Origin: Blasia pusilla
Taxonomy: Eukaryota; Marchantiophyta; Marchantiopsida; Blasiales
DNA length: 64,000 nucleotides
Assembly: GCA_050084515.1 (NCBI GenBank)
Contig: CM114274.1
Coordinates: 16,058,001-16,122,000 of the forward strand
Reading direction: 5' to 3'
The notes under the pieces were generated by a model that saw nothing but the letters and a program-made list of their open reading frames with translations, ran no database searches and had not been told where the DNA came from. Positions 14,621 through 26,846 of this stretch are shown piece by piece. The position numbers and the translations under genes were made by a program. Each line of letters begins with the position of its first letter. Within the stretch, counting starts at the first letter, position 1.

Positions 14621-15425
14621 GTGCGGGCAGAGACAAGGAGCGAAAGACTCCCGCATCCGCCTCCGCCTCCTCCTCCGTTTCGTTCCGTTCCGTTGGGTTA
14701 ACTCTCTGAGTTTCGTTTCTTTTCCCTCCCTCCCTCTCCATTCTCTCTACGGTAGCCCCGTCTCCGTCCGTCCGTCCTCCGTCAGCCAGCAAGCAGCAGT
14801 TCGCTTCGAGAAACCTACGACACCAGAAAGAGCCAAAAACGCCACCATCCATCCAACCGGAGCCGCCAAGAACGCAACAACTGCCCGGACGAGATTTTAA
14901 CGGTATGGGTTAGTAGCTTAACTAATTTCTCCCCCTCAGTCCGTCCACAGCCGACGGGTGACCAGGGTTAGGTCCCGGGTCAAGTCACCTGTGGGCTCCA
15001 CTCTGCCTCACACAGAGGATAATGGCAGGCAGACTGGAACGAAGAAGGAGACCGACTCTGTGGTCTGTCAGTCAAAGTGCATCTGATTCTTCCCAGATGC
15101 TTTTCAGTCAGTACGCCTGCAACAGTTACCGAGCTAGAGGGAGGAGCACTGCGAGGAGGAGAGAGTGTGAGAGCGAGATCTTGGCGTGCGTCTCTTTTTT
15201 AGGTGGGACGGGAATCGGGATGCCACCGGACGGAACGGGACGAGATGAAGAGCGCAGGAGCATCTCCCGACTGGAATGCGCAGTTGCGCGAGAGGATCGG
15301 ACGCTACGTTACTACTTGAGTTAGCTGCTACTACGGAGTCGGAGTCCGTACTAACTACATGCTGCTCACGAAGGTGCCGCTACACGGGGCCTAATAATGG
15401 CGCCTGTCATTCTTCGACCGCACTC

Positions 15426-15467
15426 ACGGACGGACGGACGGACGGACGGACGCACGCACGCACGCAC
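15426..15467. repeat. GGAC then GCAC tetranucleotide repeat
   Basis: A run of CGGA units passes directly into a run of CGCA units. This suggests one array with a later base change spread by slippage. It lies in non-coding DNA. Confidence 0.85.
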
Positions 15468-15670
15468 CGTGGGGGTGTTGTGGTTGGTTGGACATGAGGA
15501 GGCCCGGTAGGGGGTGATGAGCTGAGGTTTGGCGTCAGGCGATGCCTGCCGATCAATGGATCGATCGATGCTTTCGCTTTTGACCTGCGCCATCGCCTAT
15601 CTGCGTGAGTTTAGGGAGCAGGAAGTCCCCATTCATTCCGCGGCAGACATAACTTGCATACAGACAAGCG

Positions 15671-15708
15671 GGCGAGCGAGCGAGAGAGAGAGCGGGCGGG
15701 CGGGCGGG
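15671..15708. repeat. GCGA / GA / GGGC simple repeat cluster
   Basis: Adjacent short runs of GCGA, GA and GGGC units. This is low-complexity, GC-rich DNA. Confidence 0.8.
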
Positions 15709-17025
15709 TGCTGCCCACGTTCTGTGCTGCTCTCTTCTGCATGTTCATCCCAGCTGTTGCGAGTGTTGGCAGCCCAACATGGCTGGTTGACTCCAAGCAG
15801 CTCGCCTCGACCATCACTCCAGATTACCTCCACACGACTCTCTTTTTCACTTGTGCCATAAGTTCGGGCTCGTGGCGTTTGTGACCGATGTCGAGCATTC
15901 TTCGATCCTTGTTGACTCCACTTCTGCTCTGGTTCGGTACTGTGCGGTGGTGTTCACATTCATTCGTGGGGACGAGAGGCACACCACCTCGAAACTCACG
16001 CTTTCACGCTCTTCCGGTGTTCACTTGGGATGTGTGTCTCACGGCAGCCTCGGAGTGGGTAACAGTGTAGCTTCGCGTGTATCCGTGGACCGAGCAAAGC
16101 GAACGACCTCCGTTTCACGAGCGGGTAAGTTCTGCGAATGGCCGATTTCGTTAGGATTTACCATTCCACGCAGTGATCTTTTCAAGGCGTTTCACTAGTG
16201 AGAACGTCCATGTACATCGATTCTGCATCACCACAAATGTGAATCACAGCATGATATGAATCACCATCGACGGTCGAGTGCTGGAATGACTGTCAGGTGA
16301 CGGTATTTATGAGCTTGATTATTTCTCGATGAGGAGGGCTGGAAGGACGCGGCACAAATCTTTGTTTTCGCGGCCGTGCCTTTGCGCACGCGGGAACGCA
16401 CGCGAAAGGAAGGGTTTCGGGAGTATCAGGTTCCCGGCAGCCGCAGTGTAAGGATGAAAATGGGAGATTGCGGTCGATGTCCGTATAGATTCACATTCAT
16501 TCGAGGAGATTGACTGTATTCGTACACTGAACTCAGTTTTTTTACTACTTGGAAATTGGGAGAAAATGCCGACCCCGGATGGGTGCATAAAGGTCGGGCT
16601 TGACTCCTTCGGTGGAAGATATCGTTTGGAAGTTTGGGCTACATCGACTAATTGTGATGCTCGCGCATCATTGTCACTTTCACATCTTTCGATTTCAAGT
16701 TCGCCGACACTGCGCTGTCATATGCAACGATCCTTTTCCTGAGATTCCCTTCCAGAACTGTCAAAGAGAGCTTAAGCGCGCAGATTACAGCCAAATTATA
16801 ATATACAGTTTTCTTTTCATGGTTGCTGTGTGTGTTAACTCGATGCATCTGTGTGGTCGCAAGGGTTTTAATGCGTCCAATTTCGAATCTGACGCTGCAC
16901 ACAACACTCCACATGATCTCTCTTACGTCTTTACTAATCCGTAAACCCTCAGGGTCAAAATCTCCGCTCCCCAAAAAGCAGAAACCGTAGAACTTTCTAC
17001 AGTGCACATACCTACACAATTATTT

Positions 17026-18910
17026 CTATTTCCCTTTCTTCCGAGTTTTGGCCGTTACATGGCCAGGCTTCGCCTCGGAACTTGCATCGCGCGGTCTCTT
17101 CTTTAGTTCCATGGCGGAGTCACGAGTGCCAGGGTCGGTCTTACTTTTCCTAGAAGCATTGGGTTTAACTGATCCTGCCCACAGAGCTCTTTCCACATCT
17201 GATGCTGACCAGTCTCGGAATTCTTCAGAATCGCTCTTCTCGGCATCCTTCAATTCCTACAGCCGCAAACCATATTAAACAATGAGATGGCCAGCCAGTT
17301 GGACTGGGATGAAGAAGTCAGATGTGAACTTACTACAAGGTCTCCAGGTTTGAGGCTTGGAAATAATGCCTTCACATGTTACCACGAACAATATCACCGG
17401 CACTGTCCATGAACTCCATTGCAAGACCCGCCAGGAAGGGTAGCCAAAGTGGATCCTATGAGATATTGTCGAATGACTGGAGGATAACTTCACGGTCCAT
17501 CCATATCCTAGATTGACGAGCAAAGATTTGGGCACTCTGAACGGTAATTTTCAGAGTCTCCTGGACTTCATCTCCGACCCGTTTCTGGTACTCGCCACTA
17601 CGTCAGCGAGACTTTCCTCTAAAAGACTTCCAACCGCAGACAGGAGCGGCAAGGTGGTGAGCTCACACCGCAGCTTCCTGGTAGTTATAGTAAACTGGCG
17701 ATCCTCAGACTCCCAAAAAGCCTCGGGCAGCTGCAGCAAAAAAAATTTGTGAAAAGCACATGTTCTCCGGTGCATACTTCCAACTGTACGGAATGTCTGA
17801 GGGCTTTCCTACCTCTCTGAAGAAAATGGGAGACTAAGACCTACCCTTTCACAGAATTGGCCCCTTCCAATCTAGTCCGCTCTTGTTAGAGCATATGTAT
17901 GCGATAAACTGGTCAAAGGTCAAGCGTATCCACGTCAGGGATGAAGGACTAGGACGCAACATGTGAAGGGAGATCAGTACATTTCGGTCACTCTCGGGAC
18001 TACACATCAGAATAGCAACTCGGCTTAAAGAAAAGACAAGAAAAGGGAACTCGGAACTTCCATGGCGGTTGGCTTCACAGCCTCCACGCTTCCCTGAAAG
18101 TCCGAAAGTTCAGCTGGAGAGCCTATGATACGTACAGATAGCGATTGGGTCCTGACGGAATCCTTGGAGCATGGGAAACCTTCGAAGTACCTCTAACCGA
18201 TGGGCATGCGCCGACCTATGACAGACAAACCAAGCAACCAAAGCTCCAATCGATACGACAAATAAATTACCGTAGCTTTACTTTGAAGCTTCTCCGCAAA
18301 TAAAAGGTACTGCTTGAGAGAGTAGTCTTTGATTCCACCCAGGGCTGCAACCATGGCCTGCAACACGAAAAAGGATCTCAATTCACTCAGAATTTTTCAC
18401 AAGAGACTCAATTCGGCCGCATCTACTCAATCACCATTCAAGTAAAGAGCTCTTATTCCTCGCGAAGCTCCATAGTCGGGATAGTGGGGCCTGGGTAGCT
18501 CTACACACATTTGTACAGCGGAAATAGTTGTACAAGAGAGAAGAACTTGACGGCAACACCACTCTGCGCACCTACGGCCAGCTCATTTCGACCTTCGACC
18601 CGATTCTGTTTGTGGGCACTGCGCTACCGCGTCAACTCACAAACAGAAAACATTGAAACCACTGAGAAAATCGATGTGCAATACGTACCTCATCTGACAT
18701 GAAGGGTGCCACTGTTGGAGCGTGGACAGCAAGAACAGCAGATGCCGTCGCAGGCCCGACGCCCTTGAGCGTCGACAACTGAGATATGGCCTCCTTCAAG
18801 TTAGGAAGAGCTGTAAACGCCTTCTGAGACGCAGTCTTGACATTCTCATCGTTGAGAGCTGATACAAATTTCAGCAGGCCAGGTCTGTAATCGGACATGT
18901 ACGAGCACGT

Positions 18911-18955
<45 letters not shown>

Positions 18956-19331
18956 GAAACCTTCGAGAGCAGACGTCCTGAAATTCAGCAGTGCAGGCGT
19001 GTGTCACAATTGAAGTTTCAACATCCCTCAGGCGGTAAACTGAAAGCGGCTAACGACAGTAATACAGAACCTGGCGAGACATGAACATTGACAGGCCTAA
19101 GCACCTCCATTTTCCTCGACTCAGCTTCCACTCCATGAGCTTCTTCAATTCGGGCTGCGTGATCGAAGGCGGATGGCGGCCTGCAATGAGAGAAGGCAGC
19201 TCTCTGCGATACCAGTTGTCCAACGTGGTGAGCTTGGGATTGTTTAGCGAGCTCAGTGTTTGGTCGTAGGACGCGAGGGCTCCCGCCCACATTTTGGGAT
19301 CCGAACAGGAAAAGGTTAACATGGCTCCCAC
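17026..19331 (-). CDS. conserved uncharacterised helix-hairpin-helix-like protein, 4 exons, 246 aa
   Basis: I read four exons on the minus strand: 19105-19331, 18689-18884, 18271-18357 and 17026-17256. All introns are GT-AG, and the joined frame is open to the stop. Exon 1 ends in KW plus a split Arg codon (AG|A) that exon 2 completes, followed by PGLLKFVS. Exon 2 carries LKGVGPATASAVLA (residues about 112-125), a GxGxxTA pattern like the hairpin of helix-hairpin-helix DNA-binding or glycosylase folds, then PFMSDE. Exon 3 carries KDYSLKQYLLFAEKLQ. Exon 4 carries SASDVERALW and a basic KKRPR...KTRKKGK tail, which could be a nuclear signal. I know this layout from a plant/fungal family of unknown function; DNA binding is inferred. 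The start could be residue 1 or Met 4. Intron 1 contains a (GA)18 repeat and intron 3 is about 1 kb. Confidence 0.88.
18915..18950. repeat. (TC)18 microsatellite in intron 1
   Basis: Thirty-six bases of perfect TC on the plus strand, which reads (GA)18 in the sense of the surrounding gene. It lies between the exon 1 donor (19104) and the exon 2 acceptor (18885). Confidence 0.95.
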
Positions 19332-21477
19332 TTCAAGCAGCTATCCCGCCCGAAAAACGCCGTCAGTGTCCCGCCAAGTCACAAGGACCTCCAATCCTGC
19401 CTCCACTCAGCTAAAGTGCTCCCCGAGCTTCACCACGAGCTGAATCACCTCGCAGCTCGCAGCTCACTCGCAATAATCCCCTGCCCAACCAACGACTGAT
19501 CTCCCTCTCCCTCGGAAAGCTGAAAGTCCCTTTGCTACTCCTGTACCGACGTCCGCAGGTCGCACGATGCTTCAATTTCACACTAAACGCTGGCACCTTC
19601 ACACTCCCGAACCCCCTCCCCCCCGGGGCCCTGTACCCTAACCCGGCAACACTTCTTCATCCCCGTCCCATCGACGCAGAGCCTGTGGCGCACTCGCACA
19701 CCCACATCGAAAGGTCAGGAGAAAAGCGAAGGACGCTCAGTGAAGGAGGACATACCACTCGGGCCCGCTCACCGAGACATGTCCAAAGACCAGAGGAGGA
19801 GCAAGATCTCTTCCGCAAGAGTGAGCCATCCCGTATCGGTCGGTCTACTGACGGACAGTCTGAGTCTGACCGTCTGACTCACTGGGGAGCAAATGAGTGG
19901 GGAGTGGAGTGGAGTGAAGTACGCGTACGACAGCGCTCGGAAGAGTGAACGCGAAAGAATTAACGGCAAATCTCATCCTCGGCAACGCCCAAACCGTTAT
20001 TTCTTCCACATTTCGCAAAGGCTGTGGGCCCGGGGAACGTAGCGCTCGGCCCATGTCTTGAGCCCATCCATCCGTCCCTCCCCGCCCCGTGTCCTGTCTT
20101 GAGTTCCCTCTCCCTCTCCGTCTCGGTGCGGTAGACGGCAAGCGTCGGGTTTAGATATCGTCTTTATTTCGCCTCACGACCGCTTGGATTCGCTGCGCGA
20201 GAGGAGGGAGAGGGAAGGAGGGAACTCATGCAATGCGGACTTGGTTTCGTGTCTTACGTGGACAGTTACGGGAGTTCGCCGTCGCTGAAAGTGCGGATGG
20301 GACCACTTCGAAAGGCGTACCTCGCGTGACAAGAGTCCTTCCCTCGCCTTTCGAGCCCGGACTCCTTTATGCCCAATAATGTGGGGAATTCGCACCTGAC
20401 AGAGCTTTTCGTTCCGCCTGCGAGCAGGCATTTGGACAATAATTCCGGGATCTTTCTGCTCCGTATGTTCTCGCCTGCGTTTGACCCGGTCGTACGTTCC
20501 GTCCGTCCGTCCGTAGGTCAGTCCAGATTCTGCGAAGCGCGCACATGGCTTGCATGTGAAAGTGGATGATAATAACAGAAACGACGAACGGAGTCCAAGA
20601 AGCTCTTCCGCTTCTCTCTTTTGTAGCTCTACTCCGCTGTAAACGCTAGCGGCGGTGGGGGAGGGGAGGGGAGAGACTCCGTAGTTCGGCGGTTGACACG
20701 GCACCGCCGCCATACGTTCTTCTCCCGCTACTACGCTTGTGCTTAGTAGTATTTTCCTTCGCACTCTCTGCCGCCCGCCTATCGGTTACTCCGTCCGTGT
20801 GTCGTTCCGCCGGTCTGCCTAACCTTAGCACGTGGAATATGCGGATCACCGTAGGTCAACCCGGAGTTTATTATCACCGCTCACATGAACGGGGAAAGCG
20901 AGAGTGGCCCAAACGACCGACCACATGCCCTCGCGATGCGGCAGCTGCTGTGCTGCTTTGTTTTATGTGCTTTAGGTGGGATCTCGAGCGCCGAACCTCC
21001 TGCCAAAACATCATCGCCTATTGTGCGACTACTCAAGGGAAGCCAACGGAATATTCATTGCAGTCCTCGTCCATATTTAGCACTCCAACATATGACTCCC
21101 ATAGGCACACAACCCTCAGTCCCTCGGTCAGTCACGCACTAGCTCCCTTAAACTCTAGCGTAGGCTGGTAAAACGCCCAATCAGAATCTTAATTCACCTG
21201 CCATGGTCAATGCACACATGCGATGAGTAGCGGAGCCAGAGGTTGCGAAAGGAGTGCGGGAGTGTGGGAGACCATCGCAAGAGAACCGAATCCGAGAGCG
21301 ATGCCAGCGTTGACCGCCGGGGAGGTGCGGTGAAAGGATGTAGGTAGGAATCATACGAATCTCGGAACCCACTCCTACATTCTTAACGATTCACCTTCGG
21401 ATTTCTCCTTCCGCGGGACCTTTCGCCATGGCTCGGCGCGCGGGGGGCAGATGCGAAGCTGATAGGCGCCTCCTCTT
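19332..21477. other. intergenic region: promoter side of the 17-19 kb gene and 3' flank of L2HGDH
   Basis: Both flanking genes read leftward, so this 2.1 kb should hold the upstream region of the helix-hairpin-helix gene and the transcript end of L2HGDH. It is GC-rich, with CT-rich and GAGTG-type runs. I see no convincing TATA box and no coding exon. Long open frames here (for example about 20174-20764, minus) are low in complexity and match nothing that I know. Confidence 0.5.
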
Positions 21478-24400
21478 TCATCCGCCGAGGACGAGCTTGC
21501 CAACAAACTCGGCTATTCCCAGTGATGAAGTGAGCCCCGGTGACTCGATACCGTATAAGTGAATCAGACCTGGAATCCCATGTGCCTTTTCTCCCTGCAC
21601 ACGACAATTCCGAAAGTGAAAATTTAGTACGGAATGATTGCGCCATCCGCACATGCCCAACGAGCTACTTCCTAGCCCACGAATCCGTGGCACCTCATGG
21701 ACCAACGGCCTCAAGGTGGGGAGACAGCCATTCAGTGAATTTCCAGCCAGCCCAATCCGAACGCATTCCTCACCATCTCCCACGGAAGGCACGTCTCTTT
21801 CAGTAAGGTCCCACGTTAGTTACCACAAAATCCAGACTTCGATGCTGAACTTCAGACGAGATCTAATTCAGCTGCCAAGGTTTAGGGTGGGCAAGGACTT
21901 CATCGAGCGGCAGCCGCATCAAGAAGTTTGGAACATGCGCTCAAATCTGTTCAATCCAACCGGTTCACCTCGACATAGATCGCACTACTGTCCCCCGTGA
22001 GGATCCTTGCCGGTGTCATGTGGGATGAATTACAGTGCTCCCCGCATTGTACCTCGACGCGTGTGCATTCTAGTAATGGAGAGTAGCTCTGAATCCAGGA
22101 AGGGCAGAGAGAGCATTTTCGGTGACAGTTTACAATACCTGTATAAGAAAGTCCACAGGAGGCTGTCCACGGCCTGAGAGTTTTGGACGGATTCCAGAGT
22201 ATCCAGGTTGCAATGCGCCGTCAGGAAGGCCAGGGTAGTACTTGCGAATTTCTGAATAAAACTTCTCGCCCCTGGATGGATCTACACCGTAGTCAAATCT
22301 GCGGAAGCAACACATCCAGATCAATTTAGTTTTGTCGTCTCAAAGCCTTCAGATGTACAAATTCGTCATGCAATGTCTCCATATTACCACAAGGGACAAT
22401 TGCTGTGAGGAGATGGAACTTCGACAAGTTCAACCGGCACTGGTAAGTATATCATCAATTAATCAGTTCGAATTCTTCTTTAGCTTCTCTGGCGCTCCAC
22501 CATCAACAATTCCTGGAAACTTTTGATTCTGTTATACGCTTGCTGTATTTTAAGAGCGTATGTTCTTACACGAGCTAATTCTCAAAGTTGGGGAACAGAG
22601 AATCAGGCCTCAACATAGTACACTGAAGAAAAAAGAACTGGTTCAATTGAGGAAACCCTGACCGCAATTCGCTGAGACTTAGAATCTCAGGTGCAGTGAA
22701 TTATAAGGGAACTATCCTCCACTAGGCAAGCAATCTGGAACCTTTGGATAAAGTGGGGAATATAATGGATTCAACTAAGAAGACTCTCCTGTGATCCTCA
22801 CCGAGCTTCATGCCATGCGATGGAGTAAAACTAAGATAGTGGTATGCTGACGTCAACTCCACACGTAACTTCATCAATTGCTTGAGGTGAATGCCAAGTA
22901 CTCACGTGAGAAGATATTCCCAGCAACCTAGAGTGATTCGGACTACGTCCACTGAAACGGATCAGATCTAGCCTCCAATCAAATAATGGCCTAAACCATT
23001 TGGTGTAAGAAGGGAGAGGAGACTGCTGTATGGGAGAGGATGCTTCCTAGCAACCGTGAGACTTTCTAGACCACTACTCGCACCAAAACCAAAGTGGCCT
23101 GGCAAGTACGTCATCATTCATTCGCTTCACTTTGGAGTCGTAGAGGGGAAGATTGGACCACTAAAACTGCTTAATGGCACAGATGGTGGTTTGCGTCTGT
23201 GTCATGTACGAGAAGCCAGTTGAGCCGTGATAATCCAGTTTCTGGAGAGTTCACATTGCAACTAATGGATGAGGACCATTTAAATCTTGGCCTCGTCCAA
23301 GCAGGAAAGGTTCAGCCAGGACAAGACACAATTTTCTTGAGAACTCGGCCTACTTGACTTTCAAAGTCAAGGAAGTTCCTTCGTGCTCACCACTAATTTC
23401 CAGTGACATCTCCAAAGAGCCAATCAAAAATTTCAGAACCTTATTGGCAAACTCAGCTACTACCACAGAAGAAATTACCCACATTCAGATGCACCAAAGA
23501 TCACCTCAGCTTATCCTGAAACTGATCATAAAAATCTGGTTCATCCATCCCCCGGCTACATTTTTAAGCAGTAGGCTGTGGAACCCCATTTAGTCATTTT
23601 CAGCATTTTTCTTCCAGTTTCTGGTTGGTTGCAAAAAAGATTGCATCCAGATTCTCAAGTATTGAACATTGATGAAGTATACTACAGACCTGAATAGCAA
23701 CCAGCCAGGCTTACGCCGTCAGGAAGAAGAAAATACAGACTATATGATGAAATCAGAATTCTACTTCTCTCAGATCTCACTTTTAAAAATTTTAAAGCAT
23801 AGAAAGAGAGTGGATCGCGACAGGATCTTCCACTGAATCATGTACATAAAGGTAATCACTTACAAACCTGAAAGAGCAATTCTTAAATGGATTGCATGCA
23901 GAACTAGTCTGCATCTTCTATTGAGAACTGGGTGCTTGGCAAAGCAACATCTCATTAAAATACGCAAGACCTGAAGAGAGGTGGATGACACCAAGATGCA
24001 GGAGTATGTGGTAGACTGGTTCTTGGAGCATTCTCCACACCAATGCACATTCCTTCTTAATTGATCAAGGCATCAGCAGGGGTTTAGGTATGTAGGAGCT
24101 AATCTCAAGACACAGTGCCTTGGAGAGCGGGAGCAGAAGTGAATCAAAGAAGTAGGAAAAGAGAGAGAGAGATATATATAATTTCCTAGAAGGGAAGGTG
24201 GAAGGGCCAGCACACTATGAGCAAGGCAGCACAACAGGGGCAGGCCAGCACACCATGAGCACAATTAACATAACCAGAACCAACAAGAATAGTTAAGAAA
24301 TAACTAGTAGTCTAACTGAATTGAGAGACTTGTAACCATGGTAAACTTCCAACCATGGTTTGTAGAACTAACCACAGTTTAAAACTGAAAAAAATGGAGG

Positions 24401-26846
24401 AAAGGTTTTGAATAGCAGACAATTTTATATGAAATCCTAACACTATACTCATTAAGTAGTGCCTGTTGTAGCCTTGCGACCACAGACCCCGCGCCCTGGT
24501 TGGATGGTGCTTGAGACTGGGATGGGTGAAGGGAGAGGAAGAAGTGAAGAAGGTACCATATGAGAGGAGGGAGAAGACAATACAGAGCTGGTTATAGAGC
24601 CCATAACAGTCCTGTTAATCTCCAAGCTCTATTTTGAAGCCATACGCTATGCAACCCCATGTAATCGCAGTCAGCACTCTAATTCCACTGTCTCAGCAAT
24701 TGCACAACGTGTTCCATCAATGGAGCGTAATAGCCACCAGCCAAATTTAAAACGTAAGGAAGGAGAGCATACTGAGCTGGGTATAATGCTTCATCATTTA
24801 GCTGGGGCAGCCACTCCACATCAGGACCAAATTTAAACTGGCCTCCCAGATCCATAGTCACATGCACGCCAATGCCACCTTCCTCAGGGACAGGATAGAT
24901 CAAGCGACTGAAAGGAGGCTTGCTGATCCCAGAGAGATTGAAGTAGCAACCCTTGGCATAGTAGGCTTTTGGAATGGTCTCTGAAGGCAGACCTTGGATC
25001 CTTCTTGCAATAGATTGAGCAAACAGACCTGCAGCATTCACTACTACCTTGGCTGACAGAGTGAAAACTTCATCAGCTTCAGAGGTGAGAACTTCATTTC
25101 CGCTTGACAGGGAAGATGTATCGGCAACCCTGAGTTCGATCCCATCAGAAGTAATACACCCTCCGATCACTCTTGTGTTGAATGCCAGTGACATCCCCAT
25201 CTGTTCCGCATCTGTCTGAGCACAAAAAGTAATCACTTTGTGAAAAAAAATAGAGATCTCAGGCACATTGTTGCAAGTGATGTAAAAGGCTGTCAAACAG
25301 GAGCACTCCTTGTACACTCCCAAGCTTAAAACTAATCATCATACAGCAGTGCCGACAATAAAGTTTGGATCCTGCTTATCACACTATCTCTGAAACAGGA
25401 ACCAGGATCTTCAAGAACTTCCCTTCAGCACAGAATTTAAAAATCTTAAGACACGGTTCATTTTGCTGGGTATTGCATACTGGAGGTTCTGCTGGTAGTC
25501 TCACAGCAAAAACCATCTCACCTGTAATGCAAGCATAAACGAATGACTGTCTAAGAGTCCAGTGGATGGCGACAACAGTGCTTTCACACATTGGAGAGCT
25601 GGCTCCATTCGAATTGCCTCTTCTCCACTCATCATGCGCAAATCGTCGACACCATTCGCTTTTCCGTGACTGGCCAACTTTTCCAGAACAGATATTTGAT
25701 CAGCTCCGGTGGCCACAATCAACTTGCCCACATTCTTATGAGGAATTTCGCGCTCTTTGCAATAAGCATACAAAGATAGTTTCCCTGCCATACAAAGTTT
25801 TGCCTGGTAATCACAAAATCAACTTCAGGAACCACATCTAAGCTTTCTCAAATTCCAGACCTGCCACAAGATAATTCAGCACCCATGTCACTCGAAATGA
25901 AAAGACAGAGGGACATAGACAAAGCCAAGATGAAAACCGAATGAACAGAACCGGCACCTAGTCAGCAGCCAGCTCGAAACAAGGAACTAATTTACACCTG
26001 GCGCAGCCTTCACTCCGAAGACCTTAGGACGCACTTTCCTGCGCGTTCTAGTGTCCTAATGCCTAGAAGCAATTTGACAGGAGAAGGACTATGGATAACA
26101 CGTTCGCATAGAACCATTTCTGCGAACAAACTGCTCTAATATGAAAGTAGATATTTCCACGCTCGTTATGTGGACAAAAGAGTGGACGGCAGCAGGCTTA
26201 GAGTACAGTTTCAAACCTTCATAGACCCGGCAGGATAGTATATTCCTGCATGGATCACTTCGCTGTTTCGAGAGCTCGTGCCTGTCCCCACTGCATCAGC
26301 GGCTTCCAGTACAATAACGTCTCTGCCCTGCAGGGCAAGTTCCCTAGCAATTGCGAGTCCCACGACTCCAGCTCCTATCACCACACAATCTAGCTTCTCC
26401 TTTGCAACCTCCCGCTTCGTGTGAGAAGTGGGGTCCTGTGATGCAGCGCTAGCACTATGTCCGCGATTCCCAAAGAAGCTGTAGTATCCGTTCTTGGACA
26501 CAATCGCAGCCCCTGCTTCGTGCATCTGCCCATCACGACAGCTGCGGGAAACGAGGCCCAGACGTGCATGGTTTGGAGAGAATGAGTCTTCTACTCCGGT
26601 GCTCGGAACGGAGCGCAAGGCAGTCAATTGCGCATCGACAGTAGCTGACGATGACGAGCTGAAAGAACGCGACGCTGAGCAAGCGATCGTCGAGGACGGC
26701 ATGAGAAAAGCCCATGATGAGCAACGTAAACAGCTGTGGAAGCGCGAGGTGGAGACAAACGCAGGAACTGCGATCCTGTACAGAGAAGAGTGGCCCAAGT
26801 ACAAGGCAACGCGCTGCAGCTGAGAACGAAGGGAGCTTCGATTCAT
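21478..26846 (-). CDS. L2HGDH: L-2-hydroxyglutarate dehydrogenase, mitochondrial, 5 exons, 543 aa
   Basis: This FAD enzyme oxidises L-2-hydroxyglutarate to 2-oxoglutarate in mitochondria, a metabolite-repair reaction. I read five minus-strand exons, 26217-26846, 25522-25803, 24773-25215, 22139-22298 and 21478-21594, all GT-AG, joining without a break. The Ser/Arg-rich, acid-poor N-terminus fits a mitochondrial presequence. A Rossmann FAD motif [16 protein letters not shown] lies near residue 168, followed by [14 protein letters not shown]; later blocks are [39 protein letters not shown] and [15 protein letters not shown]. The first in-frame ATG is at 26846; a GTG 13 codons upstream is unlikely to be used. 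The protein is longer than I expect for plant homologues because of the long N-terminus and a Ser/Glu-rich stretch before VVNAAGL. Intron 3 is about 2.5 kb. Confidence 0.93.
22299..24772 (-). other. large intron 3 of L2HGDH
   Basis: This 2474-bp stretch lies between donor CA|GTATGC at 24772 and acceptor CGCAG|A at 22298. I see no transposon ends or open frame of note in it. A GA/TA-rich run lies near 24160-24180. Confidence 0.8.

Larger units (their letters stand above)
11091..17025. other. GC-rich, simple-repeat-rich intergenic region
   Basis: GC content rises sharply after about 11.55 kb, and open frames become frequent on all strands simply because stop codons are rare. None shows a recognisable domain or homologous pair of exons. 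The region contains many short tandem repeats, several listed separately. A gene with short exons that I do not recognise cannot be excluded. The right end, from about 16.6 kb, is 3' flank of the minus-strand gene that ends at 17026. Confidence 0.5.

Noticed and set aside
20174-20764. Long open frame (196 aa) on the minus strand
   Set aside because: It is rich in Arg, Ser and Gly with no motif, lies in GC-rich DNA with overlapping frames on both strands, and contains simple repeat (GTCC) in coding phase.
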